A stretch of 64,000 nt of DNA from an uncultured Pseudomonadota bacterium. GTDB taxonomy: Bacteria > Pseudomonadota > Gammaproteobacteria > Ga0077536. The stretch spans positions 62,001 through 126,000 of the forward strand of contig CAIKBL010000025.1 of assembly GCA_903825645.1 (NCBI GenBank), given 5' to 3'. The notes under the pieces are model-generated. The model ran no database searches and was not told where the DNA came from. It saw only the letters and a list, made by a program, of their open reading frames with translations. Shown here in pieces: positions 26,938 through 36,026 of this stretch; the first letter of the stretch is position 1; the number at the start of each line of letters is the position of its first letter. Made by a program: the position numbers and the translations under genes.

Positions 26938-27882
26938 ATGAAAAAAATTGCTTTCTCCTTGCTGCTGCTTGCCAGCTACGGATCTGCAACGGCCGCTCCT
27001 CGGATCTTCGTGACGAACGAACTAGGCAATACCGTCAGCGTCATTGACAGCGCGACCAACACGGTCAGCGCCACTATCCCAGTAGGGAAAAGACCGCGCG
27101 GCATCGGCGTGGCCCCCGACGGGCGCGAAATTTATGTAGCCATCAGTGGTGATAGTGTCATCGCCGTCATCGATGCTCATTCGCTTAAGGTCGTGCGGAC
27201 TTTCTCCAGTGGTGAAGATCCGGAAACCTTTGCAGTTCACCCAAACGGCAATCTCTATATATCCAATGAGGAGAACGCAAAGGCGTCGGTCTACGATCCA
27301 AAAACAGGGAAGCTCCTCGCGGAAATAAAGGTCGGCATTGAGCCCGAAGGTGTCGCTATTTCGCCAGACGGATCCCGAGTAATCGTCACCAGCGAATCAA
27401 CCAACATGCTTCACGTCATCGCTATACCTGAGCACAAAATCGTTGCCAATATCCTCGTTGGTGCGCGCCCTCGCTCTGCAAGTTTCAGCGCCGACGGCAA
27501 AACTGCCTATGCGACCTCAGAGATCAGCGGCGAAGTCAAAAAAATCAACGTCGCTTCCGGCAAAATAATCGGTCATATGCCGCTTGCCGATGACAAGGCG
27601 AAACCGAAGGACATTATCCCCAGCCGCGATGGTCAGAGACTCTTCGTGGCCGGAGGACGCGCCAACCGTGTATTTGTACTGGACGAAAAAACACTCGACA
27701 TCATTCATCAGATCCCCGTAGGAAAGCGCGTCTGGGGTCTTGCACTCTCTCGTGACGGCAAGCAGCTTTACACCACCGATGGCGCCAGTGATCAGGTCTC
27801 GGTCATAGACGTCAGCGCCAGCAAGGTCACCGCAGTAATACCTGTCGGTAAAAGTCCTTGGGGAATTGCCATTTGCGATTAA
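26938..27882 (+). CDS. YVTN beta-propeller protein associated with PQQ-dependent oxidation
   Basis: A 314-aa periplasmic seven-bladed propeller. The signal peptide is MKKIAFSLLLLASYGSATAA. Repeats of the form VSVIDSATNTVSATIPVGKRP and GIGVAPDGREIYV recur through the chain. The family (PQQ-dependent catabolism-associated beta-propeller) sits beside PQQ alcohol dehydrogenases. The ATG at 26905 would overlap the previous stop as ATGA and add 11 residues, but 26938 fits the signal peptide better. A strong terminator follows. The dehydrogenase itself is not in the window. Confidence 0.85.
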   Translation: MKKIAFSLLLLASYGSATAAPRIFVTNELGNTVSVIDSATNTVSATIPVGKRPRGIGVAPDGREIYVAISGDSVIAVIDAHSLKVVRTFSSGEDPETFAVHPNGNLYISNEENAKASVYDPKTGKLLAEIKVGIEPEGVAISPDGSRVIVTSESTNMLHVIAIPEHKIVANILVGARPRSASFSADGKTAYATSEISGEVKKINVASGKIIGHMPLADDKAKPKDIIPSRDGQRLFVAGGRANRVFVLDEKTLDIIHQIPVGKRVWGLALSRDGKQLYTTDGASDQVSVIDVSASKVTAVIPVGKSPWGIAICD

Positions 27883-27913
27883 ACGCCCATTAGCGAGATC
27901 GTTATCCCAAAGA

Positions 27914-27957
27914 GGGTGGGCGGGCCCTCGCTTGGAGGCCCCGCTCACCCGGTTTTT
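27914..27957 (+). terminator. Rho-independent terminator
   Basis: GGGTGGGCGGG and CCCCGCTCACCC pair over about 11-12 bases with one mismatch around a loop CCCTCGCTTGGAGG, and GGTTTTT follows. It ends the binding-protein/propeller transcript. Confidence 0.75.
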
Positions 27958-28021
27958 CTGGCCTGGTCAATGCGGAAATTGCCGAGCAGACCCTCGCTAC
28001 ACTACGAGCGGTCCGCTGAGA

Positions 28022-28327
28022 TCAGCGATTTTCTTCGGTCTGTCTCGCGTTAAAAGCCCCTTTTTGAGTATCAGAGGCTTCACGCTGAAATCTATCCCGC
28101 CATTCGGAGTAAGGCATTCCATACACACGCTCACGCGCTGCTTCATAATCCACGGGAGTGCCGCGCTGCTCCGCTTCTGCTTTGTACCATTTCGCCAAGC
28201 AGTTCCGGCAAAATCCTGCCAGGTTCATCAGGTCAATGTTCTGGACCTCGGTATGTTCGCGCAAAAACTGAAGTAGTTTTCGAAAGGTTGCCGCGTCAAG
28301 TTCCAGTTCTTTTTGTGTATCGTCCAT
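28022..28327 (-). CDS. DUF1244-domain protein
   Basis: A 101-aa protein of the small DUF1244 family of unknown function. The typical LREHTEVQNIDLMNLAGFCRNCLAKWY segment falls at about residues 23-49 and holds the CX2C pair; the YEAARERVYGMPYSEWR ending follows. The start is ATG 28327 after a G-rich ribosome site. It lies just downstream of the response regulator on the same strand. Confidence 0.85.
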   Translation of the reverse strand: MDDTQKELELDAATFRKLLQFLREHTEVQNIDLMNLAGFCRNCLAKWYKAEAEQRGTPVDYEAARERVYGMPYSEWRDRFQREASDTQKGAFNARQTEENR

Positions 28328-28400
28328 GGGGAGCCCCTCTCTAGGTGTCCGCTGATCATAACCAACTCGGCGGCATTTGCGCATGCGCCAAGCAGAATGA

Positions 28401-29813
28401 TTACAGTCCGTGCTGCTTCATACGATAGCGCATGGTCATACGGGTAATGCCCAACTGGCGGGCCGCCTCCGAAATGTTATTTCCGGTGCGTCGCAGGGCC
28501 TCTTCAAGCAGCAGCTTCTCGGCCTGTTCCAACGTCATACCGTAGAGACCGTCGAGATCCTTCCCTGCAGAAGTCGCTGCACCCACCGCCGGCAACAAAA
28601 GGGCGTCTGCGCTTAGCACGTCGCCATTGGCGAGAAGGAGCGCCCTTTCGATGACATGTCTAACTTCCCGCACATTGCCCGGCCACTCATAGTGGATTAA
28701 TGCCGCCCGAGCAGAAACGTCCAGCGCGAAGTTCGAAAGCCCATACCGCCGTGCAATCTGTTGGCCAAAGTATTCGGCGAGCAGCAAAACATCCTGTAGA
28801 CGTTCTCGCAGCGGTGGCAATTTTAGCGTCAACACATTCAGTCGAAAATAAAGATCTGCCCGCAACGTACCCTCCGCGACCATCCGCTCGACATCTCGGT
28901 TGGTCGCGGCGATGAACCAGGCCCGCACCGGGCGCTCTTGGCTACTTCCTACGCGACGCAGGGAGCGTCGCTCCAGAACAGCGAGCAACTTTGCTTGCAA
29001 CTCCAACGGAAGCTCGCCCACTTCATCAAGGAACACCACGCCCGTTTCTGCGGCTTCGATTAAGCCCGTACGCTCGCCCACCGCGTTGGTGAAGGCGCCT
29101 TTGGTGTGCCCAAATAGTTCGGCCTCGATCAGATCTTTCGGGAGACTCGCGCAGTCAACATGGACGAACGGTTGCGCGGCCCGGAAAGAATGCTGATGAA
29201 GGAGGCGTGCGGCGAGATCTTTACCCGTGCCTGTCTCCCCGACAATGAGCACTGTTGGGGGGGTGTTTTCCGCTCCGATTTTCGCAATACGCGAAATTTG
29301 TGTCCGTACCGTCTGGGCCCCGGGGGACGTTCCAAGCAGGGCCACTTCCTCACCGCCGCTGGCCTCGCGGGTGCGCGAGTAGACGAGCTGCTGATTGATT
29401 TTCTGATTTAGAAGAACTTTATTGACATTAAGAAGGAGCTCGTCCAAATCAATCGGTTTTTTGAGGTAGTCAGCTGCGCCGAGTTTCATCGCCTGTACGG
29501 CGTCCTCTATTTCTCCATAGGCGCTGAGCGCAATAACCGGAAACTCGAATCCGAGATCGCGACGTATTCGTTGCAAAAAATCGAGCCCAGAGCCGTCAGG
29601 CAGTCGCATATCCAACAACATCAAATCTGGCTCTCTACGCTTTATTTCTACCTCCGCAGCGGATAACGTCGCCACATTGGGGGCGTCGAAACCTGCCTTT
29701 TCAAGACGCCGACTGACGGCTCTGGCGAATAGTGCCTCGTCTTCGACAAGCAGAATTCGCGCCGTCACGACTTCCGGCCGCTCAGGGTCTGATTCAAAAG
29801 GAGGCACAGACAT
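28401..29813 (-). CDS. Sigma-54-dependent NtrC-family response regulator
   Basis: A 470-aa regulator in three parts: a receiver with phospho-acceptor Asp 68 (LLDMRLPDGSG) and a KKP lysine, an AAA+ domain with Walker A GETGTGKD (about 192-199) and Walker B VFLDE, and a C-terminal Fis-type helix-turn-helix (about 447-466). The sigma-54 contact loop reads GAFTNA rather than the canonical GAFTGA (about 239-244). The start ATG 29813 lies two bases after the kinase stop. With the kinase it forms a two-component pair; nearby candidate targets are the PQQ genes. Confidence 0.9.
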   Translation of the reverse strand: MSVPPFESDPERPEVVTARILLVEDEALFARAVSRRLEKAGFDAPNVATLSAAEVEIKRREPDLMLLDMRLPDGSGLDFLQRIRRDLGFEFPVIALSAYGEIEDAVQAMKLGAADYLKKPIDLDELLLNVNKVLLNQKINQQLVYSRTREASGGEEVALLGTSPGAQTVRTQISRIAKIGAENTPPTVLIVGETGTGKDLAARLLHQHSFRAAQPFVHVDCASLPKDLIEAELFGHTKGAFTNAVGERTGLIEAAETGVVFLDEVGELPLELQAKLLAVLERRSLRRVGSSQERPVRAWFIAATNRDVERMVAEGTLRADLYFRLNVLTLKLPPLRERLQDVLLLAEYFGQQIARRYGLSNFALDVSARAALIHYEWPGNVREVRHVIERALLLANGDVLSADALLLPAVGAATSAGKDLDGLYGMTLEQAEKLLLEEALRRTGNNISEAARQLGITRMTMRYRMKQHGL

Positions 29814-29815
29814 GA

Positions 29816-31234
29816 TCAACTTGCTTCTAAAACCGGGGCGATTAAAGTAATCAAGGTACCGCCTTTATCAGTGATCTGAAATTCCAAGTCCCAACCATGA
29901 GCCTTACATACTTTGAATGCCACCGGAATTCCGAGTCCGGTTCCGAAACGTTTAGTGGTCGGGCCGGGCGTCAGATCAGAGGGATTCGGAATGAACGGGA
30001 TGCCGCCGGCGTGATCCTGAATGGTCAGCCGAACGTGATCGACCTCGAGGATAACCGCGAGTTCAAGCAAACCTCCCGGTGAAGACGCCTCAACCGCATT
30101 GAGCAACAATCCGTAAATAGCCTGCTCCATCAAATCGCGATCCACCGCGACCCGGACGGTCTCCATCCAAGGGCTACAAAGGGTGCTCACCTCTTTCTCT
30201 TGTAATTTCGGCTTCAGGAGATCGAGGACGGTCGCGAATATCTCGGTCAATGTCCACGGAGCCATCCGCGGCCTAAGGGGATGTAGATATGAGACAAGCG
30301 CACTGACCCAGCGTTCCAGACGGTCGACAGCGTCAACAATATCGCCTGCCACGTCAGTCGCTTCCTCGAGGCTCTCTGCATATCCAACGAGTTGTGCATT
30401 AGCTCGAATGCTCGCGAGCGGATTTCGGATGTTGTGTGCCACAACCGGCACTAATGCGCCGAGTGCGGCCTGGCGTTCGGATTCGACCAGAGCTGCTCGA
30501 CTGCCGGCCAGTTCCTGAGCCATGTGGTTGATACCATGGGCCAGATCTGCGAGTTCACTAACGCCATCTGCTGGCAACCGGATATCTATTTCGCCCGCCG
30601 CAATCTGCTGAGTCCCCAGCATGATACTTTTCATCGGCCGGACGAATCCCCGCGCGAGGCGTGCGCGCGAAAATCCGATCACGCACAGGGCAATAAACAC
30701 AGGAAGAGGTACGATGACCGGCGCGTAGTGGGTCCAGCTATCGATCCGAACCCGCTGATGGTTCAACCCTTGATCGATCAAGCCTTTGAGATCCTCAAAG
30801 GCGGCATCTAGTCCGCTCACAAAAATATTATGGGGATCTGATTCAACAACACCGCTGCCCCCCAATGAGCGAGAAGTCATCTTGCCGCCATGGGTATCGT
30901 TCAATGCCGTCTGCAATTGACCATAGGCCTCCTGCATGCTTTGGATAGCAAAGTCTTCTGCACGCGAGGCCGAGTTCTGTCGAAGGAGATTAAATTTTTC
31001 CTGTATATCAAGATAAAAATTTGTTGGTGAGCCGCCAGGCAACGTCCTCAGCCTTGACAGAGCCGCCTCCTGCATTTGTCGGAACACCAGCGTTCTAATT
31101 TCCTGCGCAGCATCTTCGAGTGTCTTCAGACGGAGGGTCTCGGTTGAGGTCTGTTGCCAAAAATAGGCCCACGTCCCGCCAATCGCGCCAGTTACGATCA
31201 CCAGCATGAGCAGGGCAAGTTCGTGCCCCAGCAA
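29816..31234 (-). CDS. Sensor histidine kinase
   Basis: A membrane histidine kinase of about 472 aa. The start is uncertain: the frame continues to 31561 through the cytochrome gene, and TTG 31234 is the first start after that gene's stop. A first membrane segment (LALLMLVIVTGAIGGTW) and a second (APVIVPLPVFIALCVIGF) flank a periplasmic domain, followed by HAMP (FVRPMKSIMLGTQQIAAGE). The H box is VAHNIRNPLASIRA, with N box LLLNAVEASS, and G boxes DHAGGIP and RFGTGLGIPVAF. It pairs with the downstream NtrC-type regulator. Confidence 0.85.
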   Translation of the reverse strand: MLGHELALLMLVIVTGAIGGTWAYFWQQTSTETLRLKTLEDAAQEIRTLVFRQMQEAALSRLRTLPGGSPTNFYLDIQEKFNLLRQNSASRAEDFAIQSMQEAYGQLQTALNDTHGGKMTSRSLGGSGVVESDPHNIFVSGLDAAFEDLKGLIDQGLNHQRVRIDSWTHYAPVIVPLPVFIALCVIGFSRARLARGFVRPMKSIMLGTQQIAAGEIDIRLPADGVSELADLAHGINHMAQELAGSRAALVESERQAALGALVPVVAHNIRNPLASIRANAQLVGYAESLEEATDVAGDIVDAVDRLERWVSALVSYLHPLRPRMAPWTLTEIFATVLDLLKPKLQEKEVSTLCSPWMETVRVAVDRDLMEQAIYGLLLNAVEASSPGGLLELAVILEVDHVRLTIQDHAGGIPFIPNPSDLTPGPTTKRFGTGLGIPVAFKVCKAHGWDLEFQITDKGGTLITLIAPVLEAS

Positions 31235-31266
31235 TAGGCGTCGTAAAGACGACGTGGGGGTGATAC

Positions 31267-31800
31267 TCAGTTCCAGGGCAGCATGCGCCGAAGAAATCGA
31301 TCCCGAGGATGGAAGGCATGACTGAGCACCCCTGCCAGATGTGTTGCCAGTAGACCCAGTAGCGCTAGCGAACCGATGACATGTAACCGCACGAAGAACT
31401 CGCTCAGCGGAAGATTCAGGGTTCCCCACAGCGGTAATGGCAGGCCGAAAAAACTGGTGCCGTGGCCATTGAACTCTGACGAGAGATATCCCGTCAGTGG
31501 TTGCGTGAGCAAGAGCAAATAGAAAAGCGCGTGCACCGCGCGAGCCAGCGCGGCCTGCCAAGCTGTCACGCTAAGCGGCAATAGCGGGGGGGAATGGCCC
31601 AATCTCCAGCCTAATCGCCATAAACTCAGTATCAAGACGCTCGCACCAAGCGACTTATGGAGCGCAAAATTTTGACCCCGCAACGGGCCTTTGGGCAGGT
31701 CTACCATGTACCAACCCAACAGAAAGAGGGTTATCAAAAGACTGGCCGTAACCCAATGCAGGAGCATGGCAGTTTTTGTATAAGCTTGCGGGTTGCCCAT
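31267..31800 (-). CDS. Cytochrome b561-family protein
   Basis: A 177-aa membrane cytochrome with four hydrophobic segments. The heme histidines are in MLLHWVTA, ALHKSLG, HALFYLL and RLHVIGS, as in the bacterial b561 family. It carries electrons to or from the quinone pool, possibly for superoxide or periplasmic redox partners. It starts at ATG 31800, and its 3' end abuts the sensor kinase gene, so redox sensing is conceivable but not shown. Confidence 0.9.
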   Translation of the reverse strand: MGNPQAYTKTAMLLHWVTASLLITLFLLGWYMVDLPKGPLRGQNFALHKSLGASVLILSLWRLGWRLGHSPPLLPLSVTAWQAALARAVHALFYLLLLTQPLTGYLSSEFNGHGTSFFGLPLPLWGTLNLPLSEFFVRLHVIGSLALLGLLATHLAGVLSHAFHPRDRFLRRMLPWN

Positions 31801-32001
31801 GCGGGTTCTCTACGGTGAAAGTTTCGATGGCCAGATTAGCACGGCAACACCCGTTACTCCCATGCCCAACGTTGCCGGAAACGGCCTATAATGCAGGTGA
31901 GCAATGTCACTATCGCCTCTATAATGGTGCCGAGCGGGCCTCCGCGGGCGTCAACAAGCCACGCCGGGTTGGATAAAGATTAGTACCAATAACGGATCCT
32001 C

Positions 32002-32592
32002 ATGCGATTAATTGCCGCACTGGTTTTATGCCTTCTGGAAGCAGTTTGTCTCCCGGCCTACGCCGACAGCGCTGTGCTCCTTCGCACCGCAATTCTTGCG
32101 AACGGCTACACCATTGAAATTCTGAAATCCAAGCGCGAGCTGCTGCTACTACACGGCGAACGGATCGCCCGCCGCTTTACCGCGGCAACTGGCAATGGGG
32201 GCATTGGTGACAAGAAATATCGTGGAGATCACAAAACCCCGGTAGGGGTTTACTACATTACGGGCTTCAACGAGCAGAGTGCTTTCGAAATTTTCATGCG
32301 TCTGAACTACCCCAGTCTTAAGGACGGTTTTTTTGGGTTGAAACGGTCGCTGATTACCCGGGAAGAGTTCAATCGTATCGCTGAAGCAGAGCGACAGGAC
32401 GCTATGCCGCCCCAAAACACGCCGCTCGGTGGTGCTATTGGTATCCATGGTATTGGGGCAGAAACGGCTGATCGTCTAAAAATCCATGCAAAGCTCGACT
32501 GGACGACTGGGTGCATCGCGCTGACCAATCGCGAAATTCGTGAATTACGCCATTTCGTCGATGTCGGAACGAAGGTGGTAATTCGTGACTGA
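32002..32592 (+). CDS. L,D-transpeptidase (YkuD-domain) family protein
   Basis: A 196-aa exported enzyme. The signal peptide runs to about residue 22 (LPAYADS). The YkuD domain includes GDHKTPVGVYYITG near residues 74-87, IGIHGIG and WTTGCIALTNREI, which gives the catalytic His and Cys. Members cross-link or anchor peptidoglycan via meso-diaminopimelate. It is a single-gene unit with its own upstream gap of about 200 bases. Confidence 0.88.
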   Translation: MRLIAALVLCLLEAVCLPAYADSAVLLRTAILANGYTIEILKSKRELLLLHGERIARRFTAATGNGGIGDKKYRGDHKTPVGVYYITGFNEQSAFEIFMRLNYPSLKDGFFGLKRSLITREEFNRIAEAERQDAMPPQNTPLGGAIGIHGIGAETADRLKIHAKLDWTTGCIALTNREIRELRHFVDVGTKVVIRD

Positions 32593-33692
32593 CTGCCAGC
32601 CCAGTCGCGGTTGCGCAGGCGCTGCGCGTCCTTTTCCCGCGCTCAGTAACGCGTGCAGCGCCGCTTCCTATCCGGGAACTTTTGGGGCTCGGCGCAGATC
32701 GCCTGTCTCAGACTGGACTTCCCACGCTACCGCGCTCTCGAGCGGAGACCCGGTTTCCGATCGATGCTCGCCCGGGTTAGCACCTTCGCCGGTCGGCTAC
32801 GACACCAAACTACTTCCTTGAGTAGTTCGAGCATCTAAACCGTCGTGCCTCGACAACCGTCTTACGATCCGAGGGACCGAGCGAAGCCCCCCACGCGGCC
32901 ATCAAGAAAAATCCGGCCGCCGCCCCCGCGTAAAATTCGGCAAGTCAGCGTGTCCGTGCCCCTGCACGTCCCTAAGGATAGAACCGGCGCAAGCGCATGT
33001 TTTCGCCGGTTGCTCGATGTCTCGTAAGGTAGCTGAAAATAGCGCCCGGCAGCAGACCTGATTAAAGCGCTGTCGTCGAAATCAACTGGGCCCTTGCCTA
33101 CCAAATAAAAGACAGACGCCTCGAGACCCAACGACACGACGCTCGCGTCACCCACATCGTCAAACTCGAAGTGCCGACGCACTTGATTTGCGCAAGCCGT
33201 TTCCTTCCCTAAGATGGACATTACCACCCGCCACCTATCACCCGCCAGGTAACGACGGGCGCTGCGAGCAACACCGAAGACGGGCCCCTGCAACTTCGGC
33301 GCCGTGTATGGGACAGGAGAACTCGAGCCGCCGGCATTGCGTCTCTCTAATTTTGCAGACAACCTCAGTAACCTTGCCAAGACTTTTCCCGCCGTCGCTT
33401 GCCGCAACTTTTGTGCGCCCGACAACCAACACCAGTTGGTGGACGCGCAGATCATCAGCCTGCCGGGCGTTTGATGGCGAGCTTTTGATGCAATTACCGC
33501 GGTTTCTGGCTGAAAGGAGATTCCGCCTCACTGATACCTGCGATCCAACGACTTTTTGTGCCATTTCGATATAGATCATTATCAGCGTTTGCCCTAAGGT
33601 TGCGGGCTTGCTGGGTTCCGAAGAGTGTGACGGGCCCGTTCAAACCAATCATGTAGCGAGGTCGACCCCAACGACCTATAGAGGGGGCATGC
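32593..33692. other. About 1.1 kb without a convincing gene
   Basis: The stretch between the transpeptidase and the carboxylase-like operon. It contains open frames on both strands, but none has a known family. The most protein-like is a minus-strand frame from ATG 33221 (MSILGKETACANQVRR) that stays open to 32862. A plus-strand frame at about 33251-33474 (LSNFADNLSNLAKTFPAV) overlaps it antisense. One or more decayed genes and the promoter for the operon at 33693 are likely here. Confidence 0.4.
32862..33221 (-). CDS. Possible hypothetical protein or gene remnant
   Basis: A frame of 119 codons starting MSILGKETACANQVRRHFEF with a GGTGG-rich stretch upstream of ATG 33221. Residues 1-80 have a balanced composition (FDDVGDASVVSLGLEASVF), but the last 30 are Gly/Arg-rich and look non-coding. 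The open frame extends further 5' to 33455. No family was recognised. It could equally be chance in GC-rich DNA. Confidence 0.25.
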   Translation of the reverse strand: MSILGKETACANQVRRHFEFDDVGDASVVSLGLEASVFYLVGKGPVDFDDSALIRSAAGRYFQLPYETSSNRRKHALAPVLSLGTCRGTDTLTCRILRGGGGRIFLDGRVGGFARSLGS

Positions 33693-35627
33693 GTGTTCAG
33701 TGTTGATATTGATACGGGCGGTACCATGACGGACACAATGGTCAGCGGAGGTGGCGAACCTTTGCTCATCAAAATGGAGTCAACACCGCACGATATGACC
33801 GTATCATTTATGCAGAGCTTGGAAGCTGCTGCCTCCGCCTTGGACTTCAAGTCGCTCGGCGATTTTCTAGACGAAGTTCAGTTGATTCGATGGTCTTCGA
33901 CCATCACCTCGAATGTGCTCGCCCAACGCAGCGGCCCGAAACTCGGGTTGGTCGTCAGCAGCGGGCATGAATCGGATCTGTACGCGAAGGAGGCGCATGA
34001 AGTGGCGACCGTCGTGCCCTCGCTGGTGCGCCCCGAACACATTGTGGGCCTGCCAGAAAACGCTGAGCGTGGCGAGATTATCGCCAAACTTAAGCAACTA
34101 ATCGACCAAGGGATCCGCCGTATCAACGTGTCGCTTCGAGGCGCTTTCCCGGACGGTCAGCGCGAGCAGGAAATTCTCGGAATCATCGCCGAACAATTTC
34201 CCGATCATTTTCTAGGATCGGTGCCGGCCGTTGCCGGCAGTGAAATGCTGCTGCGCCCAGATGATATGTCCCGCACGTTCTTCGCACTGATTAATTCCTA
34301 TGTACACAATAGTCTCGCGAATTCATTGTTCAAGGCGGAAGATGTACTCAAGATTGAACATCGATGGAAAGGAGATATTCTTGTCGGACACTTGAGCGGC
34401 GGTGTCGCCCGTATCGGGAAAACAAAGGCAGTGGACACGATAGAGTCCGGGCCATTGTTCGGGACACACGCATCGGCTCATGTGGCGCAACAACGAGAAT
34501 TACCGCACGTGCTAGCCATTGATATAGGCGGCACCACGGGCAAGGCGAGTGTGGTGCGAGATGGGCGTGTCACCATGCAATCCGAAGGCGCTTTCTTCGG
34601 TATCCCGGTACGCATGCCCATGGCGGTCCTGCGCTCAAATGCGCTGGGCGGGGGTAGCGTCGCGCGGGTAAAGGATGGCGTCATAACCCTGGGCCCTGAC
34701 AGCATGGGCGCCGCCCCCGGTCCCGCCTGCTACGGACTAGGCGGGACACAAGCCACGTTAACCGACGCCTTGGTTGTGCTCGGTCTGGTGTCGCCAACAG
34801 CATTTCTTAATGGCCGTCGCGTGCTGAAGACGGAGATTGCCGAACACGCCATTCAACGCCATGTCGCCGCCGTACTCGGCGGCTCGCCCGCCGAGGCCGC
34901 GGCGGATATCTACGGGCGTGCGGTTGCCATGATGGCGGATCTGGCCCGGGAGACCTTAGGTGTCGCCGACAACCTCGAACAGAGCCCCCCCGTTCTATTC
35001 GCCTATGGTGGAAACGGCCCCCTCTTCGCCACCGCCATCGCAGATATTCTCGAAATAGCCGAAGTCAGATTCTTTGCGCTGGGCACTGTGTTTAGCGCGT
35101 ATGGCTCGGCTATCGCTGATGTCCTCCACGTTTATGAACGTGCATTGGTAACTCCTCACAAGCAAGCCGAAATAGAGAGCGGAGGGATAGGGTTACGTGT
35201 TCAGGCCCAACGAGATTTACGTGGAGAGGGTTTCCCGCCCGACGAGGCTAACTACTTGTGGGAAACGGAGGACGGCACCGGACGTCGACGCACCGTCCAG
35301 GGAGCACTTGATACCGCCGAGCTTGCTGCTGACTTCGATGCTCAGTTGCTGCGCCTCACGGCCCGTTATTCCATCTCGAAACAAAATATTCCAGCGCAGA
35401 CGGCCGCAACCGGCGCACTATCTCATGCGAATGCCCGTCCTTCTGTCTTGGGTAAAAACGGCCATTTGCCTGTATACGATCACGCCGCGCTCATCGGTCG
35501 TACGCTTGTGGGTCCACTCGTCGTTGACGGAGGAACCTTTACCTGGTACGTCGGCAGCGGCTGGCAAATCGCAGTCGATTTATGGGGCGATGCCGCGCTC
35601 CACCGAACATCCGGGAAAGCGAAATAA
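33693..35627 (+). CDS. Acetophenone carboxylase-like subunit, HyuA family (Apc1-like)
   Basis: A 644-aa (about 69 kDa) hydantoinase/oxoprolinase HyuA-type protein. The ATPase-like N-terminus DIDTGGTMTDTMVSG (residues 4-18) and a second phosphate motif AIDIGGTTGKASVVRDG (about 275) mark the fold; APGPACYGLGG is also typical. It begins with GTG behind GAGGGGG. The order of this and the next five genes, with their sizes, matches the ATP-dependent acetophenone carboxylase operon of Aromatoleum better than hydantoinase or 5-oxoprolinase. Substrate is a ketone by inference only. Confidence 0.78.
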   Translation: MFSVDIDTGGTMTDTMVSGGGEPLLIKMESTPHDMTVSFMQSLEAAASALDFKSLGDFLDEVQLIRWSSTITSNVLAQRSGPKLGLVVSSGHESDLYAKEAHEVATVVPSLVRPEHIVGLPENAERGEIIAKLKQLIDQGIRRINVSLRGAFPDGQREQEILGIIAEQFPDHFLGSVPAVAGSEMLLRPDDMSRTFFALINSYVHNSLANSLFKAEDVLKIEHRWKGDILVGHLSGGVARIGKTKAVDTIESGPLFGTHASAHVAQQRELPHVLAIDIGGTTGKASVVRDGRVTMQSEGAFFGIPVRMPMAVLRSNALGGGSVARVKDGVITLGPDSMGAAPGPACYGLGGTQATLTDALVVLGLVSPTAFLNGRRVLKTEIAEHAIQRHVAAVLGGSPAEAAADIYGRAVAMMADLARETLGVADNLEQSPPVLFAYGGNGPLFATAIADILEIAEVRFFALGTVFSAYGSAIADVLHVYERALVTPHKQAEIESGGIGLRVQAQRDLRGEGFPPDEANYLWETEDGTGRRRTVQGALDTAELAADFDAQLLRLTARYSISKQNIPAQTAATGALSHANARPSVLGKNGHLPVYDHAALIGRTLVGPLVVDGGTFTWYVGSGWQIAVDLWGDAALHRTSGKAK

Positions 35628-35630
35628 GTC

Positions 35631-36026
35631 ATGTCCACACAAAATAAAATTGGGGTGCTCAACATCGCTGAGAACCTTCAACTCGATTTGGATACCGATA
35701 CCTGGGTCTGCGGGCGCTGCAGCTGCGTCATCGGTAGCGCACACGAAAATGTCAAACATAGCCTCTTGGTGGGGGAGCGGGATCCAACTGAAGTTCATCC
35801 ACCCTTGATCATGGGCCAACCGTACTCTTTCGCGCCGAATCCGGAATGGGTCCGCATTCTGGAATTTTATTGTCCGAGCTGCGGGGTCCAGATAGAAACT
35901 GAATATCTCCCCCCGGGACATCCGATCACCTACACCACGGAGATCGACCTGGCGGCCCTTAAAAACCGCCTAAACCAAGGCGAGATGGTCATCGAAAACG
36001 GACATCTGAAGGTGGTAACCACATGA
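35631..36026 (+). CDS. Small zinc-binding carboxylase subunit (Apc2-like)
   Basis: A 131-aa (about 15 kDa) protein with two CX2C pairs: CGRCSC near residues 25-30 and CPSCG near 83-87, arranged as a zinc site. Size and place between two HyuA-type genes match the small subunit of acetophenone carboxylase, distantly like the gamma subunit of acetone carboxylase. It starts four bases after the first subunit, and its stop overlaps the next start as ATGA, so the three are translationally coupled. Confidence 0.72.
   Translation: MSTQNKIGVLNIAENLQLDLDTDTWVCGRCSCVIGSAHENVKHSLLVGERDPTEVHPPLIMGQPYSFAPNPEWVRILEFYCPSCGVQIETEYLPPGHPITYTTEIDLAALKNRLNQGEMVIENGHLKVVTT

Noticed and set aside
33188..33574. 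128-codon plus-strand frame as a protein gene
   Set aside because: No family, no ribosome site, Arg/Ser/Pro-rich, and overlapped by other open frames in a decayed-looking stretch.
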